From Mesaphorura yosii (lineage: Eukaryota > Arthropoda > Collembola > Poduromorpha > Tullbergiidae): a stretch of 64,000 bases of DNA. Both the position numbers and the translations under genes were made by a program. This document shows, one piece after another, positions 21,067 to 33,126 of this stretch (positions within the stretch are counted from its first letter, which is position 1; each line of letters opens with the position of its first letter). The notes beneath the pieces were generated by a model. It did not search any database. It was not told the origin of the DNA and was given only the letters and a program-made list of their open reading frames with translations. The stretch lies in assembly GCA_009869945.1 (NCBI GenBank), contig WIXG01000359.1, forward strand, positions 1 through 64,000, given 5' to 3'.

Positions 21067-21903
21067 GATGACGACTGGTCGTTGCCCGGAACTAAAGCTT
21101 AACTTCAAATGTCTAGAACGTATTTATATGCACTGATAAGAAGCTTTAGCGTTAATGCATAATTAATTACTACTGACGATCGTGATTAGTTTTTACGGAC
21201 TTGCACACATAAAATCATAACCTCCAAGCTGCTTTGTTTTGTTTACTCTTTTGTCTTTATCTCGACGGAGATGGAAAAAGAAGCTACGTTTCATGTTACA
21301 TTACGTCACGGCTCGGCGGCGACAGCGACGAGTGATTTACTGATTCACAGCTCCGCTCGATTCATTTCTGAATCAACGAAGCGCGTAGGTGACAACAATT
21401 CAACATCACACTTGAAAAAATGTGTACAATCCCGTCCCTGCTTTTGGGTACCGAAATCACTGCACTGAATTGAATCACTGAATTGTGTATTTTTAGCAGT
21501 AAATCACAACGCACCTTCTCAATTCTCAAGATTCTTCACTATTTTGATCTCAAGCTGATCTTCAGTATCTTCGTGTCTCTTGTCTCGTACCGTATTTTTA
21601 TTTATACAGTTTGGTCCATTATTATCAATTCGCCACGCAACGGTTTACTTGCAACAACAACTATGAATTCCTGAATGCAGCGTGAAAAAAAAATGCAAAT
21701 GCACTTTTCGGTACTGAATCTGTTATTTTTGTACCTGCCAGGTGTTAATGTCATTGACACTCGACGTATGCGCCTGCGTCTGGTCGGATCGAGGTCTTGA
21801 ATCTAATCTTGATCGTATCATGATCCTGATTTTTTACTTCAGTCTGGCGCTTCACTTCAGTTTTATTGCGACTGCGGCTACTGCGGCTGCTGCGGCGTGG
21901 AAG
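21067..21903. other. intergenic region, no further peptide gene seen
   Basis: I looked for a fifth copy of the signal-peptide/cysteine exon pair here and found none. The plus-strand fucosyltransferase may begin upstream of 21904, since its frame is open from 21742, but the membrane anchor starts best at 21904. Confidence 0.45.
21121..21140 (-). promoter_or_regulatory. TATA box and GATA motif of cysteine-rich peptide gene 4
   Basis: On the minus strand CTTATCA (a GATA-factor site) stands a few bases before TATAAATA (21121-21128), which lies 55-62 nt upstream of the start codon. GATA factors drive gut and fat-body immune genes in arthropods, so this pairing hints at where the peptide is made; that is inference. 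Confidence 0.4.
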
Positions 21904-23275
21904 ATGAAGTCGAAATCGTTCTTCAAATTCCGCAAAATCAAACGACTCCTGCTTGTGATTCTTGCCCTCGTCCTCATTTTCACTCAGTGTCTGCTAAAAC
22001 TAGTCCGATTCGATGCTGATATTACTGATAAGGTAAGCAATTACTGACAAGTCAAAAGACGAAAATATGTACATTAAAATATGGATTCAAGTCAGATTGA
22101 ATTTCTGCTTACAGGAAGCTCGGCTCACCCGAAACGAGCGCGACGTCGGTGTTCAAATCCAGCATTCGCCGGCGCCAGAATCCAGTGAGTATGTTCCCGT
22201 CGAATTCTTTACAGGCCACTATACTCGGTTGCGGGTCCCCTCCGTCATCCTCCGCCCGATTCCTGGCTCAGGCGGCATCGGAGATCAGCTATACCGCTAC
22301 GCTTTCGCGTACACAGCCGCTCGCGACCTGAATGCGACTCTCTACATCGTCGTGCGCCCACTCGACCTCACCGACCGCCGCACGTACGGTGTGAGCGACC
22401 GAAAGTTTGCCCTGGACCACTTCCGGCTGAACTCGACCATGGTCAAGTACATGAAGGACAAGACGTACGGAGAGATTCCACGTGGGCGGGCATTTATGCT
22501 GGACGAACTCGGCCCGTGGCGGCCGGATGAGCTTCCGCACAATAAATTGCTAATCGTGACGGAGTATTGGCAGTCGGACATGTACTTTGGGAGATACAAG
22601 AAAGAGTTGGCCGCCCAGATCGTGCCGAAAGACTCAGTGCGAGACAGGCCAGAGTTGCGGGACCTCGTCGACGGAATTGAGCAGACTGAAAGTGTCGCCG
22701 TGCACGTGCGCCGTGGCGATTTTCGAGGGAAGGAAGGCAAATTCTGGCTGTATCGCGTGCTCCCGATTTCTTATCAGCTGCGGGCCATTCGAGTCATGTC
22801 GTATTTACTGGACACCCGTCGCCAAAGCCAAAGTGCGAGTACAAGCGAGTCAGTGTCACAGCTTCAGCGCCCAATGACGTTCTTTGTGTTTAGTGACGAT
22901 ATCGAGTACGCCCGCCAACATTTAACAACGAGCGCGAGCCTCGGCCTCAACTTCACCGCGAGCTTCATCTTTGTCTCCGGCTCCGCCAAGGCCAATTTGA
23001 CGTTGACGAGCATCCACGAGTTTGAGCTTATGCGCATGTGCCGACACAACATCATCCCCAATTCGGGCTACGCCTGGTGGACCGCGTGGCTGAACCCGAA
23101 CCCGACTAAACTTGTGATTGCGCCCTTCCCCAGGCACCGCTACCGCTTTTATCCGGGCTACGGGTTGCCTGGAGACCGATTCAGGCGGCATAAAGAAGAT
23201 CTGTATTGGAATCACACGTACCCTGACAGCTGGATCACACTCAACCCGTACAGCAGCTACGACGATATGATGTGA
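21904..23275 (+). CDS. GT11 alpha-1,2-fucosyltransferase-like, type II Golgi protein
   Basis: Two exons, 21904-22032 and 22115-23275, 429 residues. A short basic cytosolic end (MKSKSFFKFRKIKR) precedes a membrane anchor (LLLVILALVLIFTQCLL), then a stem and catalytic domain. GT11 motifs are clear: GSGGIGDQLYRYAFAY near residue 90, the donor-binding VAVHVRRGDF, FFVFSDDIEYAR and HNIIPNSGYAWWTAWLN. These enzymes transfer fucose from GDP-fucose in alpha-1,2 linkage, usually onto galactose. GT11 is common in vertebrates, nematodes and bacteria but not expected in insects, so its presence suits a non-insect arthropod with odd glycans. The start is chosen as the Met directly before the basic patch; an upstream in-frame Met at 21742 would add a 54-residue hydrophobic stretch and is less likely. 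Confidence 0.88.
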
Positions 23276-23686
23276 ATCTAAATTCTGCGGTCGTGTCCTG
23301 CAATCTGTCACTATCGCCTGTCTGTCCCATTATGCAAGTAATTAGCATATAATCAAATCGGATCTCGAGTCTCGACCGGATGCTGGCAAAAGTGCACATT
23401 GCGCTGCAGAAAGCCAGAAAGCGTCTGGTGAAAGCAGCAGCAGAAGGCAACGGCAGACGGAAACTTTCTCCCTCGTCTTTCCATGCCTGGCTTGTAAACT
23501 GCGCAGTGAAACAGCTGAAAGCTGAATCGTGAATCCGAATTGACAGCATGGGTTTAAAGAAGCGAGTCTTCCAGTTTTCCCTTCAGTCTCGCGACGACTT
23601 TCGTCCGTGCAACATTGCATCGCTCGGGCCTTGAAAGATTCCTGTTTGTGAACGTGAAGTGAAAGCCCACCACGCTCGGCTCCAAA
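23276..23686. other. intergenic region, no gene seen
   Basis: About 0.4 kb between the fucosyltransferase stop and the JmjC start. No clear poly(A) signal or promoter element was found. Confidence 0.4.
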
Positions 23687-25167
23687 ATGGGAAAGCACTA
23701 TAGTCCCCGGAAGCACGCAGTCAAATCAATCGTCGAGCGTCTGAAAAAGACGGCGGCGGCTGGAGACGGCTCGAATCTCGATCCTAGCCTCGGTTTGACG
23801 TCAATCCCCGAAATTTACAGTGTCTTGGGCCTGGAGTGGCCTCCAACTCCAGCGTCCAAGCAGCCCACACCGCCGCCTCAGTCTCAACTGGCGTTGTTTG
23901 CACGCCGCGCCGGCCAAAAAATGACCCACGCCATGGAAGCTCTCTCCTGCAAGCTCCGAGTTCGAAAACCATCAAAATCCAATCTCAGCTGTGTTTTCTT
24001 CACGTTTCTCGCCCTCGTCTTTTATTTCGAACTTCACACGCTTGGCGGATTCACGCGTTTCTGGCTGCGTTCCGGCTCCGACCCGCTCGACCTCCGTTCG
24101 ACGGAGTGCACGATCGAACATTCGCACTGGGCGATGGAACTCTTTCGCCCCGCAACGTCGTGCGACTTTTGCATAGACGTGCAAGCCGTCGACCGCGTGT
24201 CCAGCATCACCCCGAAAGAATTCGAGTTGAAATACGCGTACTCGGGCCGGCCCGTCATTGTCACGGATGCGATGGCAAATTGGACGGCGACACGGAGCTT
24301 CTCGTTCGAGTTTCTCAAGGCAAGTCTAAAATTTGCCCGATTTTGCGTCCACGCCTGCGAAAGGGCAAACGCGAAATGAGTAAATGAGCCCCGTCAATTC
24401 CCGAAAGTAATTAATTTTGAGTATAACGTGAGTTGGAATGGAAAGTTTACTCTTTAATGACTCTTCGTCATAATTACAACTTTTCCCTTGTCGCCCCGTA
24501 ATTGACCTTATTATTCGCATGCACTGCTCATTTCTACTGCCGTGCCTGACGTCTGTCTTCTTGTTCTGCATTCATTGCAGGGTATTTATGGCGAAGGAAG
24601 TCGTTCGCTGGAGCACGAAGGCGAGAATTGTCTCTTTTTCCCGTACTCGACTGAATTCCGGAGCCTCGGCCAAGTTTTCAACATGAGCGAGACGCGGAGG
24701 ACGACACAGCATTGGTACATCGGCTGGTAAGATGATAATGAAGCTCGACAAGTGCCGTGCGAGCAGATCCAATTAATCTCTTCCTTTCTACGTTGCTTTC
24801 TACGCCGCGTTTCAGGAGCAACTGCGACGCAGAAGCGTCCGACATCCTCCGCCAGCACTACGAGCGTCCATACTTTCTGCCGGAGACGGCCGAGTCGACG
24901 CACGCCGACTGGCTGTTTATGGGCACGCCAGGCTACGGTGCCCACATGCACATCGACCATGTCTTCCTACCCAGCTGGCAGGCGCAGGTGTCGGGGGCCA
25001 AACGCTGGTTCCTCCAGCCACCGCCCGAATGCTACTTTCAGTGCACGTCGTTCTCCGTCGACGTGGCGGCGGGCGAAATCATCGTCCTTGACACAAACAA
25101 GTGGTATCATCAGACGCTCATTCTGCCGGGACACATGAGCATCACCATCGGGTCCGAGTACGATTAG
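23687..25167 (+). CDS. membrane-anchored JmjC/cupin-8-type dioxygenase-like protein with a GC-AG intron
   Basis: Three exons (23687-24319, 24581-24726, 24816-25167), 376 residues. A polar, proline-containing N terminus (about 100 residues) leads to one membrane segment (CVFFTFLALVFYFEL) and then a luminal JmjC domain: FELKYAYSGRPVIVTDAMANW, HMHIDHVFLPSWQAQVSGAKRW with the iron-binding His and Asp, and the distal His in KWYHQTLILPGH. Such proteins hydroxylate proteins or RNA with 2-oxoglutarate; the membrane anchor suggests a secretory-pathway substrate rather than histones. The first intron starts GCAAGT after AAG and ends TTGCAG, a GC-AG intron; no GT donor in the open frame gives the same join. 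The substrate is unknown. Confidence 0.85.
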
Positions 25168-25919
25168 GGCGAAGCGCGGCGGCAGTGCGTGGCACTTGAA
25201 CAATGGGAGTTAATTAACAAGAAATCAAATTCACTTCACCATACAATGCGAACAAAAGAGCTGCGGGCTGCTGAATGCTGAAGAGCTCGCCACAGAAACC
25301 GGTGCAGTAACCAGGAATTAGCGAATAGCGAATTTGCAAGGTGCTGAAGCATGAAGCGTGATGTGATGAGTGAAACGAGAGGCTGAGGCTGTGATCTTGT
25401 CCGTTGGCAGACGGAATACGGAAACGGGTACCTGAATTAAAGGCAAAAAAGCGAGTAGAAAGGACAGGGCAGAGCAGAGATGAATTTAAACTTTTCCATG
25501 TACTCGTTCTCTATTCTTATTCCAAGTACTTATATCCTGAATAAAAATTGTGATTTGAGCTGTAATTCGAATTTAAGCAGCTGCAGGAGCAGCTTTGTTG
25601 CGTTGCCTGGCATTGTAAACTTGAGGATTCGGATTGAGGCGAGAGCGAGAGGAGACAGGTGCAGTTTTTCTTATTATGACAGAAAGATACAAAAGAAAAT
25701 ACAAGGAAGAAAGCAAGAGCGCTGTGAGGATGAAGATCAGGTGCGGCGGGGCAAGTAATTAATTAAGGAAGGAAGCTCTTTTTTCTACTTCTGAATACGC
25801 ATGCTAGTCTTGGCTTAGCCCGGTCCTGATACAGCGATACATCTGAAATCTAATTACTTCGTGTTCTTCTTCTTGGCAGTATGGCACTGCAAAACCCTGT
25901 TGGCCACTCCAAACTTGGG

Positions 25920-26072
25920 TTCGCCAATCGAATCTTGAGTTCGCCGACCAAATCTTGGGTTCGCTAAGCCAATCTGGGTTTCGCCTGTCCAATTTCGGTT
26001 TCACCAATCCAATCTGGTGTTCGCCAAGCCAATCAATCCGATCTTGAGTTCGACAATCCATTCTGGGTTTCG
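25920..26072. repeat. 20-bp minisatellite, about seven degenerate units
   Basis: Units begin TTCGCC and run about TTCGCCAATCCAATCTTGGG. Seven can be laid out from 25920; five are exactly 20 bp, the sixth has a 9-bp insertion and the seventh is again 20 bp, followed by a partial copy. Units differ at several positions, so the array is old. A further partial unit precedes it from about 25902. The period is not a multiple of three, so the array is not coding. Confidence 0.8.
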
Positions 26073-26955
26073 TTTTTGGCAGTCTTCCTTCCGGGAATTC
26101 CACTTGTCGCCTTTTCGCCTAATTTCGGGGTGAAACACACTTAGACGCCTACACAAATGAAGCTATGCGTGCATGTAACGAAATGCGTTCGAGTTTGCGA
26201 GTTTGCCCTTTAATTAGCTAATTAGTGCCTAGGTCCAACAAATTAGTCAATCAGTGCCACGTCAGAGAGATATCCCCCTAGAAGATTAATTATTCATTGA
26301 TCTCTGTCGCGTCAGGAGAATTTCCATTCCATATGTAGTGAAGATGGACGGGTGAGTGCTGTAATTAATTATTCACGGGTCGGAGAGTTATGCATAATTT
26401 GCGAGGCGCGAGAGTTTGTAATTTACGAATTCACGAACTCACTGACGTCAATTTAGCTTAGCTTGACGAAAATCTCAACAATGACTTTTCCCCAGGCTGG
26501 GCTGTGCTTATTTCGCTATCGCTATTGTTGCCTGTGGCTAATTTATTGCCGCCTGGGCACGACATCACACGCGTCGTGGCTCGCTTCGCGGATTCGAGAT
26601 TAATCCTCTGTGATCTTTGTCCTCGCGTGCGTAGGCTGCTGGAGCTGACAAAGATTAAGCATCACGGCTGAAGGCAATCATCATCAATTCCTGAGGCGGC
26701 CTCCGCGCCCGCCCTGCGAGTGAATGAGCCGAAGCTGAATGAGTACGGACGACTGAGTTGTTAATCTGCAGCGCAAGCAGAAGTATCGATCTCAGTAGGC
26801 GCTCAGTAGAGGATTATGGACTATAACAAATCTTGGCCCGGCGCGACGCGGGCCGTGAATCGTGAATCTCGGACAGAAATCTGCAAAGGCCATAAAAACC
26901 GGTCCGGCAAGACAAGAAAGAGAATCGCAAGAGGAATGTTTTAGGAGAGACTGTT

Positions 26956-27186
26956 TTAGTAGCTCATAAAAATAAAATCTGCTACATTGTAAGTGTACGC
27001 GACCGTGGCGGGGCTGTGAATTGGGTCATCCCACACCACTTGACGCCTGATGGCCCGCAGCCGAATGTTCGTGTGCTTGAAATACGATGCGCATTTCAGA
27101 AATTCGAGTGCCCGCATCGGATTCACGATCCATAATTCCCGTTCGCATTCACATTTGGATACAGCGTACACTTTACAGGGATGGCC
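26956..27186 (-). CDS. candidate terminal exon of an unknown minus-strand gene
   Basis: An open stretch of 76 codons to a stop at 26956 follows a good acceptor (polypyrimidine then TTTTAG) at 27187. It reads GHPCKVYAVSKCECEREL and later RLRAIRRQVVWDDPIH with a balanced, protein-like composition and third-position GC bias unlike its AT-rich surroundings. There is no start codon in the exon, so upstream exons would have to lie between 27.3 and 33 kb. I do not recognise the family. It could also be a decayed gene piece. Confidence 0.3.
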   Translation of the reverse strand, partial: GHPCKVYAVSKCECERELWIVNPMRALEFLKCASYFKHTNIRLRAIRRQVVWDDPIHSPATVAYTYNVADFIFMSY

Positions 27187-30100
27187 CTAAAAGTAATTAA
27201 AAACTGAGCCCGCCCGGAGCCAAAACGAAACCGAAACCAAAAACCATCACACCACAGCACAACACATCAACGCGCCATCAAAAATCACTTAAAAGCTTGC
27301 TCAAATTAAAATTCGCTTCACTGTGCATAGGAAGAAAGCTGAATTTTGATGGGATTTTTGCAAATAGCAAATAGCAAATTTCAAATTGCCTTCATGTTTA
27401 CGCGCGACGTGAGCTTAACGAATAATGTAAAGCGCAAATTATTATTTACATTCACGGTACACGCGAATCCCGAATCGAATCTGCTTTGTATGTTCATCTG
27501 AATTATTCATGCACTCATTTACAAATTCATTGATCTCGAGCAGAGGCTCGGCTCAGATCTCCAATCGATTTTGTTCATATCCGATGTGCAAACGATAAGC
27601 GAATGCGTATTTTACAATCTGCGAATTGCGACTGTGAATTTCGCATCTGGAGTGGGCAGAATGAAATATTATCTCTCCCTACAATGCAATGCGATTTGTT
27701 CACGTCGAGGGCACCGCACTGCTTCGCTTCGCTTCACGTCGCGTCGAGCGTCGGTCGGTGAAATATTGGCACTTTACTTTCTTCGCCGCACTGCTTGATT
27801 GAAATCCGGCACTTTCATTTCGCGCGCTGGGTTTCTCGTTCGGAGTTTAAAAGGCCAGCACGAGTCAAGTCAGGACTCTGAATTAAATTGATCTCTGCGG
27901 GTGGCCGGCCAGCCTTCTTCATTTTCATTAGCCGCAGTCTCGAGCAAAGAAATGACGCGGAGAAGAAAGGATAAAGCGAAATGAGGCAGCCATGTAAGTA
28001 ATTATGTGGCTTTTCATTTCATCGAGGCTAAAGCCAAAGCTGCATCTGCAATGAAATATGAGCTGAGCCGTTTTCACTTTGAAGAGTGGAAGATTACAAG
28101 ATCCAAAAATAGCGAAGCATCTTGTTTCTTGTTTCTTGTTTGTATTAAGAAACTAAAGAAATGCTCGCCAGGCTGTAAGAGAAAGAGAAGAAAGCGGAGA
28201 AAGTGGTTGATGAGGATTTCTTTTGAATCGTGCACCAATTCAACAGCCCGCCTGCCTTCTCGAATGCAAAGTGCGAAGTACAGAACGACAACACGAGGTA
28301 CCGCGAACCACACAAGCCAAAGGAATCTTGTTGCTGTTGTGTTGGCTGGAATTTCTGTCCCGATCTCGAAGAATGCTGTCTCGCTCGCTGTTCGCGATGC
28401 TTGACATACTTGGAGGTGGTCATAATTCATCGGCTGACTGGCTGCTCGTACAAAGATATATTCGCAGTGCGGATGTGATGCAATTCGAATTTCAGATCTT
28501 CGTCCCGTCCTCATCCGCGACCGTCTCCGCGTCAACATGGCATCATCATCAACAGAGCAAATAGAGCGCAATAAATACATACTCAAAGATCCGGACCTGA
28601 GTCTCCTTTCATCATCTCACTGCAACTGCGGCCCATTCAGGCGTTCAAATCGCAGCATGTCAGCAGAAGAAAACGTGCCCCCGCGTCCACGTGCGCTCCA
28701 ACCGCAAAACCAAATCCATATTATTGTAGCGTAGCATGTAAGTGCGCGCATGAAAACCTAAAATAATGCGTGTAACGTGATTTATTTGTATCATTTTCGG
28801 CAAAATGCAGGCGACGACGACTGAAAAGACGCAAATCCCGATCCGATTCGAGCCCACTCCAGCCCAGTCAATTTTGTGGTTCATTCAAATCTACACACAC
28901 CACAGCAAAGCACAACGGTGGCTGGATTTCAATTAAATGCGGGCATAGAAGCGTGGCTAATGCGAAAATAATCAGCAGTCTCGTATTCGAATATTTTGTA
29001 AACAGTTTCTTTGAAAACTTAACAACTTTAGCTTGGCGTGCCGTTCAATGGCATCTTTTGCATTGTGAGCGGCGAGCTGTTATCAGCCGGAAACAGGCGG
29101 CAGGCACTTTCACTTTCAGACCACGCCATGCCACAAATATCAATTTCACAAGTAAGTGACAAGCACGTAGGAGCTCGGCTTAATTCAATAATGCATTGCG
29201 TAATGTCATTGTCGTGTCGTGCCTCGCCACTGCCACTTTAAGTGAATTAACCCGAATTTGGCAGGACGTGGACGAGAAAGTCAATTAATATTTCCCAAGC
29301 CACTGCGACTGAATGTGAAAGCGACCTGACGCGACATGATTTTAGAACCCAGTGGCTCAGGCCGCTGATGATCTCTGCTTTTTTGCTTTTCTGCATTCAG
29401 CTCGCTGCTCGACTCGACGTGGATTTTCGATTGTGTAACTCTTCCTCATGTTTATTTTATTTGCGTAGGCTCCAGCCTATTGACTTGACTATAGAATATA
29501 GACAAAAGACAATATAGACAGACACCGGCAAGCTAAGCTACACTGCTCCGAATTACATTTCCGTCTACCGTAGTGAAATCTTGTCATTGTCATTTAAAAT
29601 GTTCTTTGCACTCGAATGGCGCTTGCTGTTGGCTAATGTTTTCCTGTACAAGAAGAGCATTTTCGCTGTCGTAGTGCTTAGTGCTTTAGTGCTTTTAAGG
29701 CACGGTGTTCGTTGTTCTTTGCTCAAGTGGCACTGCCGTACCGTGCCTGAAAACAATAATAAGATCACGAGCATCATTTCCCTTTCGCTTCCTCGTCTTT
29801 GTCTAACAAGAGTACGGCCGTGTCGTGTCGTGGGACGATCATTGAATAAAGCCAGGCAAGGTCTCATTCGCTGCTCGCTGGAGTCAAGCCGCGCCAGGTC
29901 AACATTAGAATCCAATTTAGCGAGGAAAATGATCCTCCACTTTAGTTTACATGCTCCTGAGCGCTGGAAAAAATAAAATTAGAAAAGTAATTTAAATAAT
30001 CCCGGATCTTCCCATGCAGCATGCATGAAGAAGTACCCGTCGAATAGTTTAATACTATGCAGATTAGGACAAGCGGGTGGATGCTTGTTTGACAGGAATC

Positions 30101-33100
30101 TTAATTTCGGCTCAGGCTCAAGCTTGGCCTCGGTCTCGACAGAGCAGGATCGAGGATCTTAATTTAATTTCGAGACAGATGCTCCCAAACTTGGAGAAGA
30201 TACGGCTTTTGTTTCCTTCTTATTTCTTCATCTTCTCGCTCGGGAGGGGACACCACTCGAGAGGAACCAAACTTCGTCCGGACAGTCTCTTGAGGACTCC
30301 TGCGTCTACTCCGTGTTCGTGTCTCGGTCTCATACGTCTTCTACTCGTGACTCGTCCATTTGTTTTTGCTCCAAACCCGCCGTCGTTATCTTCTGACCGC
30401 GGGTCATGTCAAATGTCGATGTCGTTAGTCGTTGTCGTCGTCTGCGGGCAGGCAGGACCACCTTTTCTATGTACGCTGACGTTCGATCTCATAAATCATT
30501 CGCCAATTCGTATCTTTCGGGGCTCTCAGGCAAAAGCTTTGATCTATTTCGTTTTGTTACCCTGCAAAGATAAATGAAATACGTTCGCAATTTAGCCAAT
30601 TTAAGCGAACGACATGCAAATGCAGCATGAACCAAAAGCCCAGCTTAATTTCGTATACCAAGGCGTTGGGCGTGCGGTTTAAGGTTTCTTCCTGTCGCTT
30701 GTAGTTGGGTGTCCGTGTCGGGATGAGGCATAGGAGGAACATTAGCGAACATAGCGATTAGCACGTAAATAAATCATGCCCAATTCTCATCTGCCGCAGT
30801 ACGGTACGGGCTAGCCGAACATAAAGCGAGCGCATGGCGCTCCACGCGCGATACGTGGCGATACGCGAGTTAAGCTGCAATGTAAACAAACGGATGCGGA
30901 GTCTCAAGTGGATAAACGCTAAATGTACCACTAAAAAGAAGCGCTACAGAGCACATGGCAAGGGTGTGTTTTAAGTATCCGGCCGCAGGCACAGCTTCAA
31001 CTTCCTTCTTTTGATATGAAGATGACGACTGCACGACTTCCAGTTCCGGGCAATGCAAATCAGAAATTGCATAAACAACCTCGTCGACCATTCACGGCTT
31101 TTTGGACGCTAGCCAAAATATTCGCGAATACAGCCTGTTAGCTGTTATTATGAGAAAATCAATTTTCTAGGCAATAAAGCATTCGAACGCGGACGCGGAG
31201 GCCTGCCTGCATAATGTAAAATATTAGCATGGATCTTGATTGCAAAAGTTTGCTAATTTCACTCCCGCCGCCACCGCTGCCTTTCGCTGTTGCTGCCTGT
31301 TGCCTTGTTTCTCACTCCATCACCGCTTCACGGCTTCATGGCACGACCTTCAGCCACGTAAGCAATGATTTAATGAGATTATTCGCGATTATGTAATTTG
31401 GCACTCGGCATTGACGGAGAACAGAAAGAAGCTCGGCAGCTCTTCTTCTTCTGCCTGCCTGGCTCGGGCTGAAAGCTGCAGGCTGGAGAACTGGAAAAAA
31501 AGTTGGATGGAGAAAGCAGAAACTTTGTCGCTTGACTTTCACGAGTCTGGAGAAAGTTTTCTATTAATGCAATGCATTGGCAGTCGCAGTGCTAGAAAGA
31601 CAAATGCCAGACGCCGATGTGCTACGCTTTGATTGAGACATTGAGCAACTTGGAACGAAACTGTGACAAAGACGAAGGATGCGACTTTTCAATCGCATTC
31701 TGATCACGAATTGGCAATGTTTGCTATTTGCCATTTCATTGGAAGCCGGGCAGAAAAGCTGGCAAAGGACGAACACCGCATGATGGCGGATTTGAAGAAC
31801 TTTAGATTATTGAATATTTCTTTTATTATTTCCAAGCAATGACAGAATGGCTGGATTTTCTGGCGGATTCAAGATTGAAGATCTCGTTGTATTCTTCGTT
31901 ACCTGCCCCACCGTCGTCTTCCATTATTTATTATCGCCGGTTGATGAATACATCTAGCTCCGATTTCTGGCAGCAATATTTCATCTTTGAACTGTGGGAT
32001 CCGAGTCTCGAGCGAGAATCCGGCGGCTCAGAGCGTGGCGCAAAGTTCGGCTCTGCCAAGCTAAGGGAGAGAAGAAAGGAGATCAAAAAGTTATTAAAAT
32101 ACGTACGTGCAGCGTATAACAGAGATCAATATTCTGAACTGGAGTACCGGAAAACTGCAACTGAATGGAAATACGAATCGCGAATGGGGAATCCAGCTCC
32201 GGTTGATCCTGATTGCATTCTGCATGAATTCAGTTTCGATGGCTCTTGCTCCTCAGCTCCACTTTGACCTGGGCTTTTGGGCCGTGCTTCTTTTGATCAA
32301 GGTCACAAGTCTCGCAGTGGAAGCGGAAGGTTTTAATCTTTGATCCTTGACAGGGGAATGCAGTCACGATGAAGATGAAGGTCGACTGATTCGCTGATTT
32401 CTTTGGAATTCGGAGAGCAAAAGCGAGATAAAACTGAAAATCAGCTGTTTTACTTCCTTTGCGGTTTGCAGTGCAGGCACTTTCTATAGTTTTCTTGTTA
32501 TTCCGTCTTGTGGAATTAGCTTGAGTGCCACTTTCTTCGCCTTCTTCGTGTTAAATCAACAACCGGTTGGCTAAGAAAGCAAACAAACAAGATACAATAA
32601 GAACCGCTCTTCAGTTCCGTGCTTTTGAAGTCAAGTCAGGAGAGAGGAGGCAAGATCAGCTGATTTCGAAGACCATGAAGTCCGAGGATTTAAAAAGTCG
32701 CGCAGTGACTCTTGGCCAACGGCAATGATTACCCCGAGGCTGAAGTGCATGTGTCTTTCTTTTCGTAGTGACTTTGGCAATTGGAAGCGTTGCTGGGGCC
32801 GTTGAACCAGCGCTCGGAGACCTCGGACCTGGTGATTTTCTTGATTGAGTGGAAGGCATGTCTTTGCAAGTAAGTCCACTCCAGGCCTCTATGCTGTGTA
32901 CTCGCTTCGTTTAATTCTCAGTGCAATATTTATTCTGATTCTTAACACTTAAATTGTTTATGAATTGCAGCAGAACGAGAAATGTGTTAATCAATGCTTA
33001 ACGCGTTCAAGAGAAAAAATTCCTCCGAGTATAATTTGTTTTTGTTCCATCATATTCTACTCAACTAAGCAATCAGCAAATTTTTAAATAAAATCATACT

Positions 33101-33126
33101 TTGAAGTGTGCCATTTGTGCTGCGAG

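Larger units (their letters stand above)
25168..33126. other. 8-kb gene-poor region
   Basis: No confident protein gene in almost 8 kb, in contrast to one gene per 1-2 kb on the left. Open frames are present (for example 30077-30577 and 31839-32267, plus strand) but lack splice support or recognisable domains. A 20-bp minisatellite and one candidate terminal exon are listed separately. Another small minus-strand frame near 32656-32857, starting MPSTQSRKSPGPRSPSAG, has a basic, proline-rich composition and could be a first exon. The region may be a long intron or the regulatory domain of a developmental gene. Confidence 0.5.

Noticed and set aside
28074-28586. A 170-codon minus-strand open frame
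   Set aside because: Composition looks random and a similar frame is open on the other strand over the same bases.
30077-30577. A 166-codon plus-strand open frame
   Set aside because: Ser/Leu-rich with no domain, splice signals or codon bias; in a long non-coding region such frames arise by chance.
30870-31091. Minus-strand frame starting MVDEVVYAISDLHC, considered as an exon of a gene across the desert
   Set aside because: The first half looks coding, but no donor in a compatible phase or partner exon was found.
31839-32267. A 142-codon plus-strand open frame
   Set aside because: Some protein-like stretches (RERRKEIKKLLKYVRAAYN), but no homology recognised and no start or splice context.
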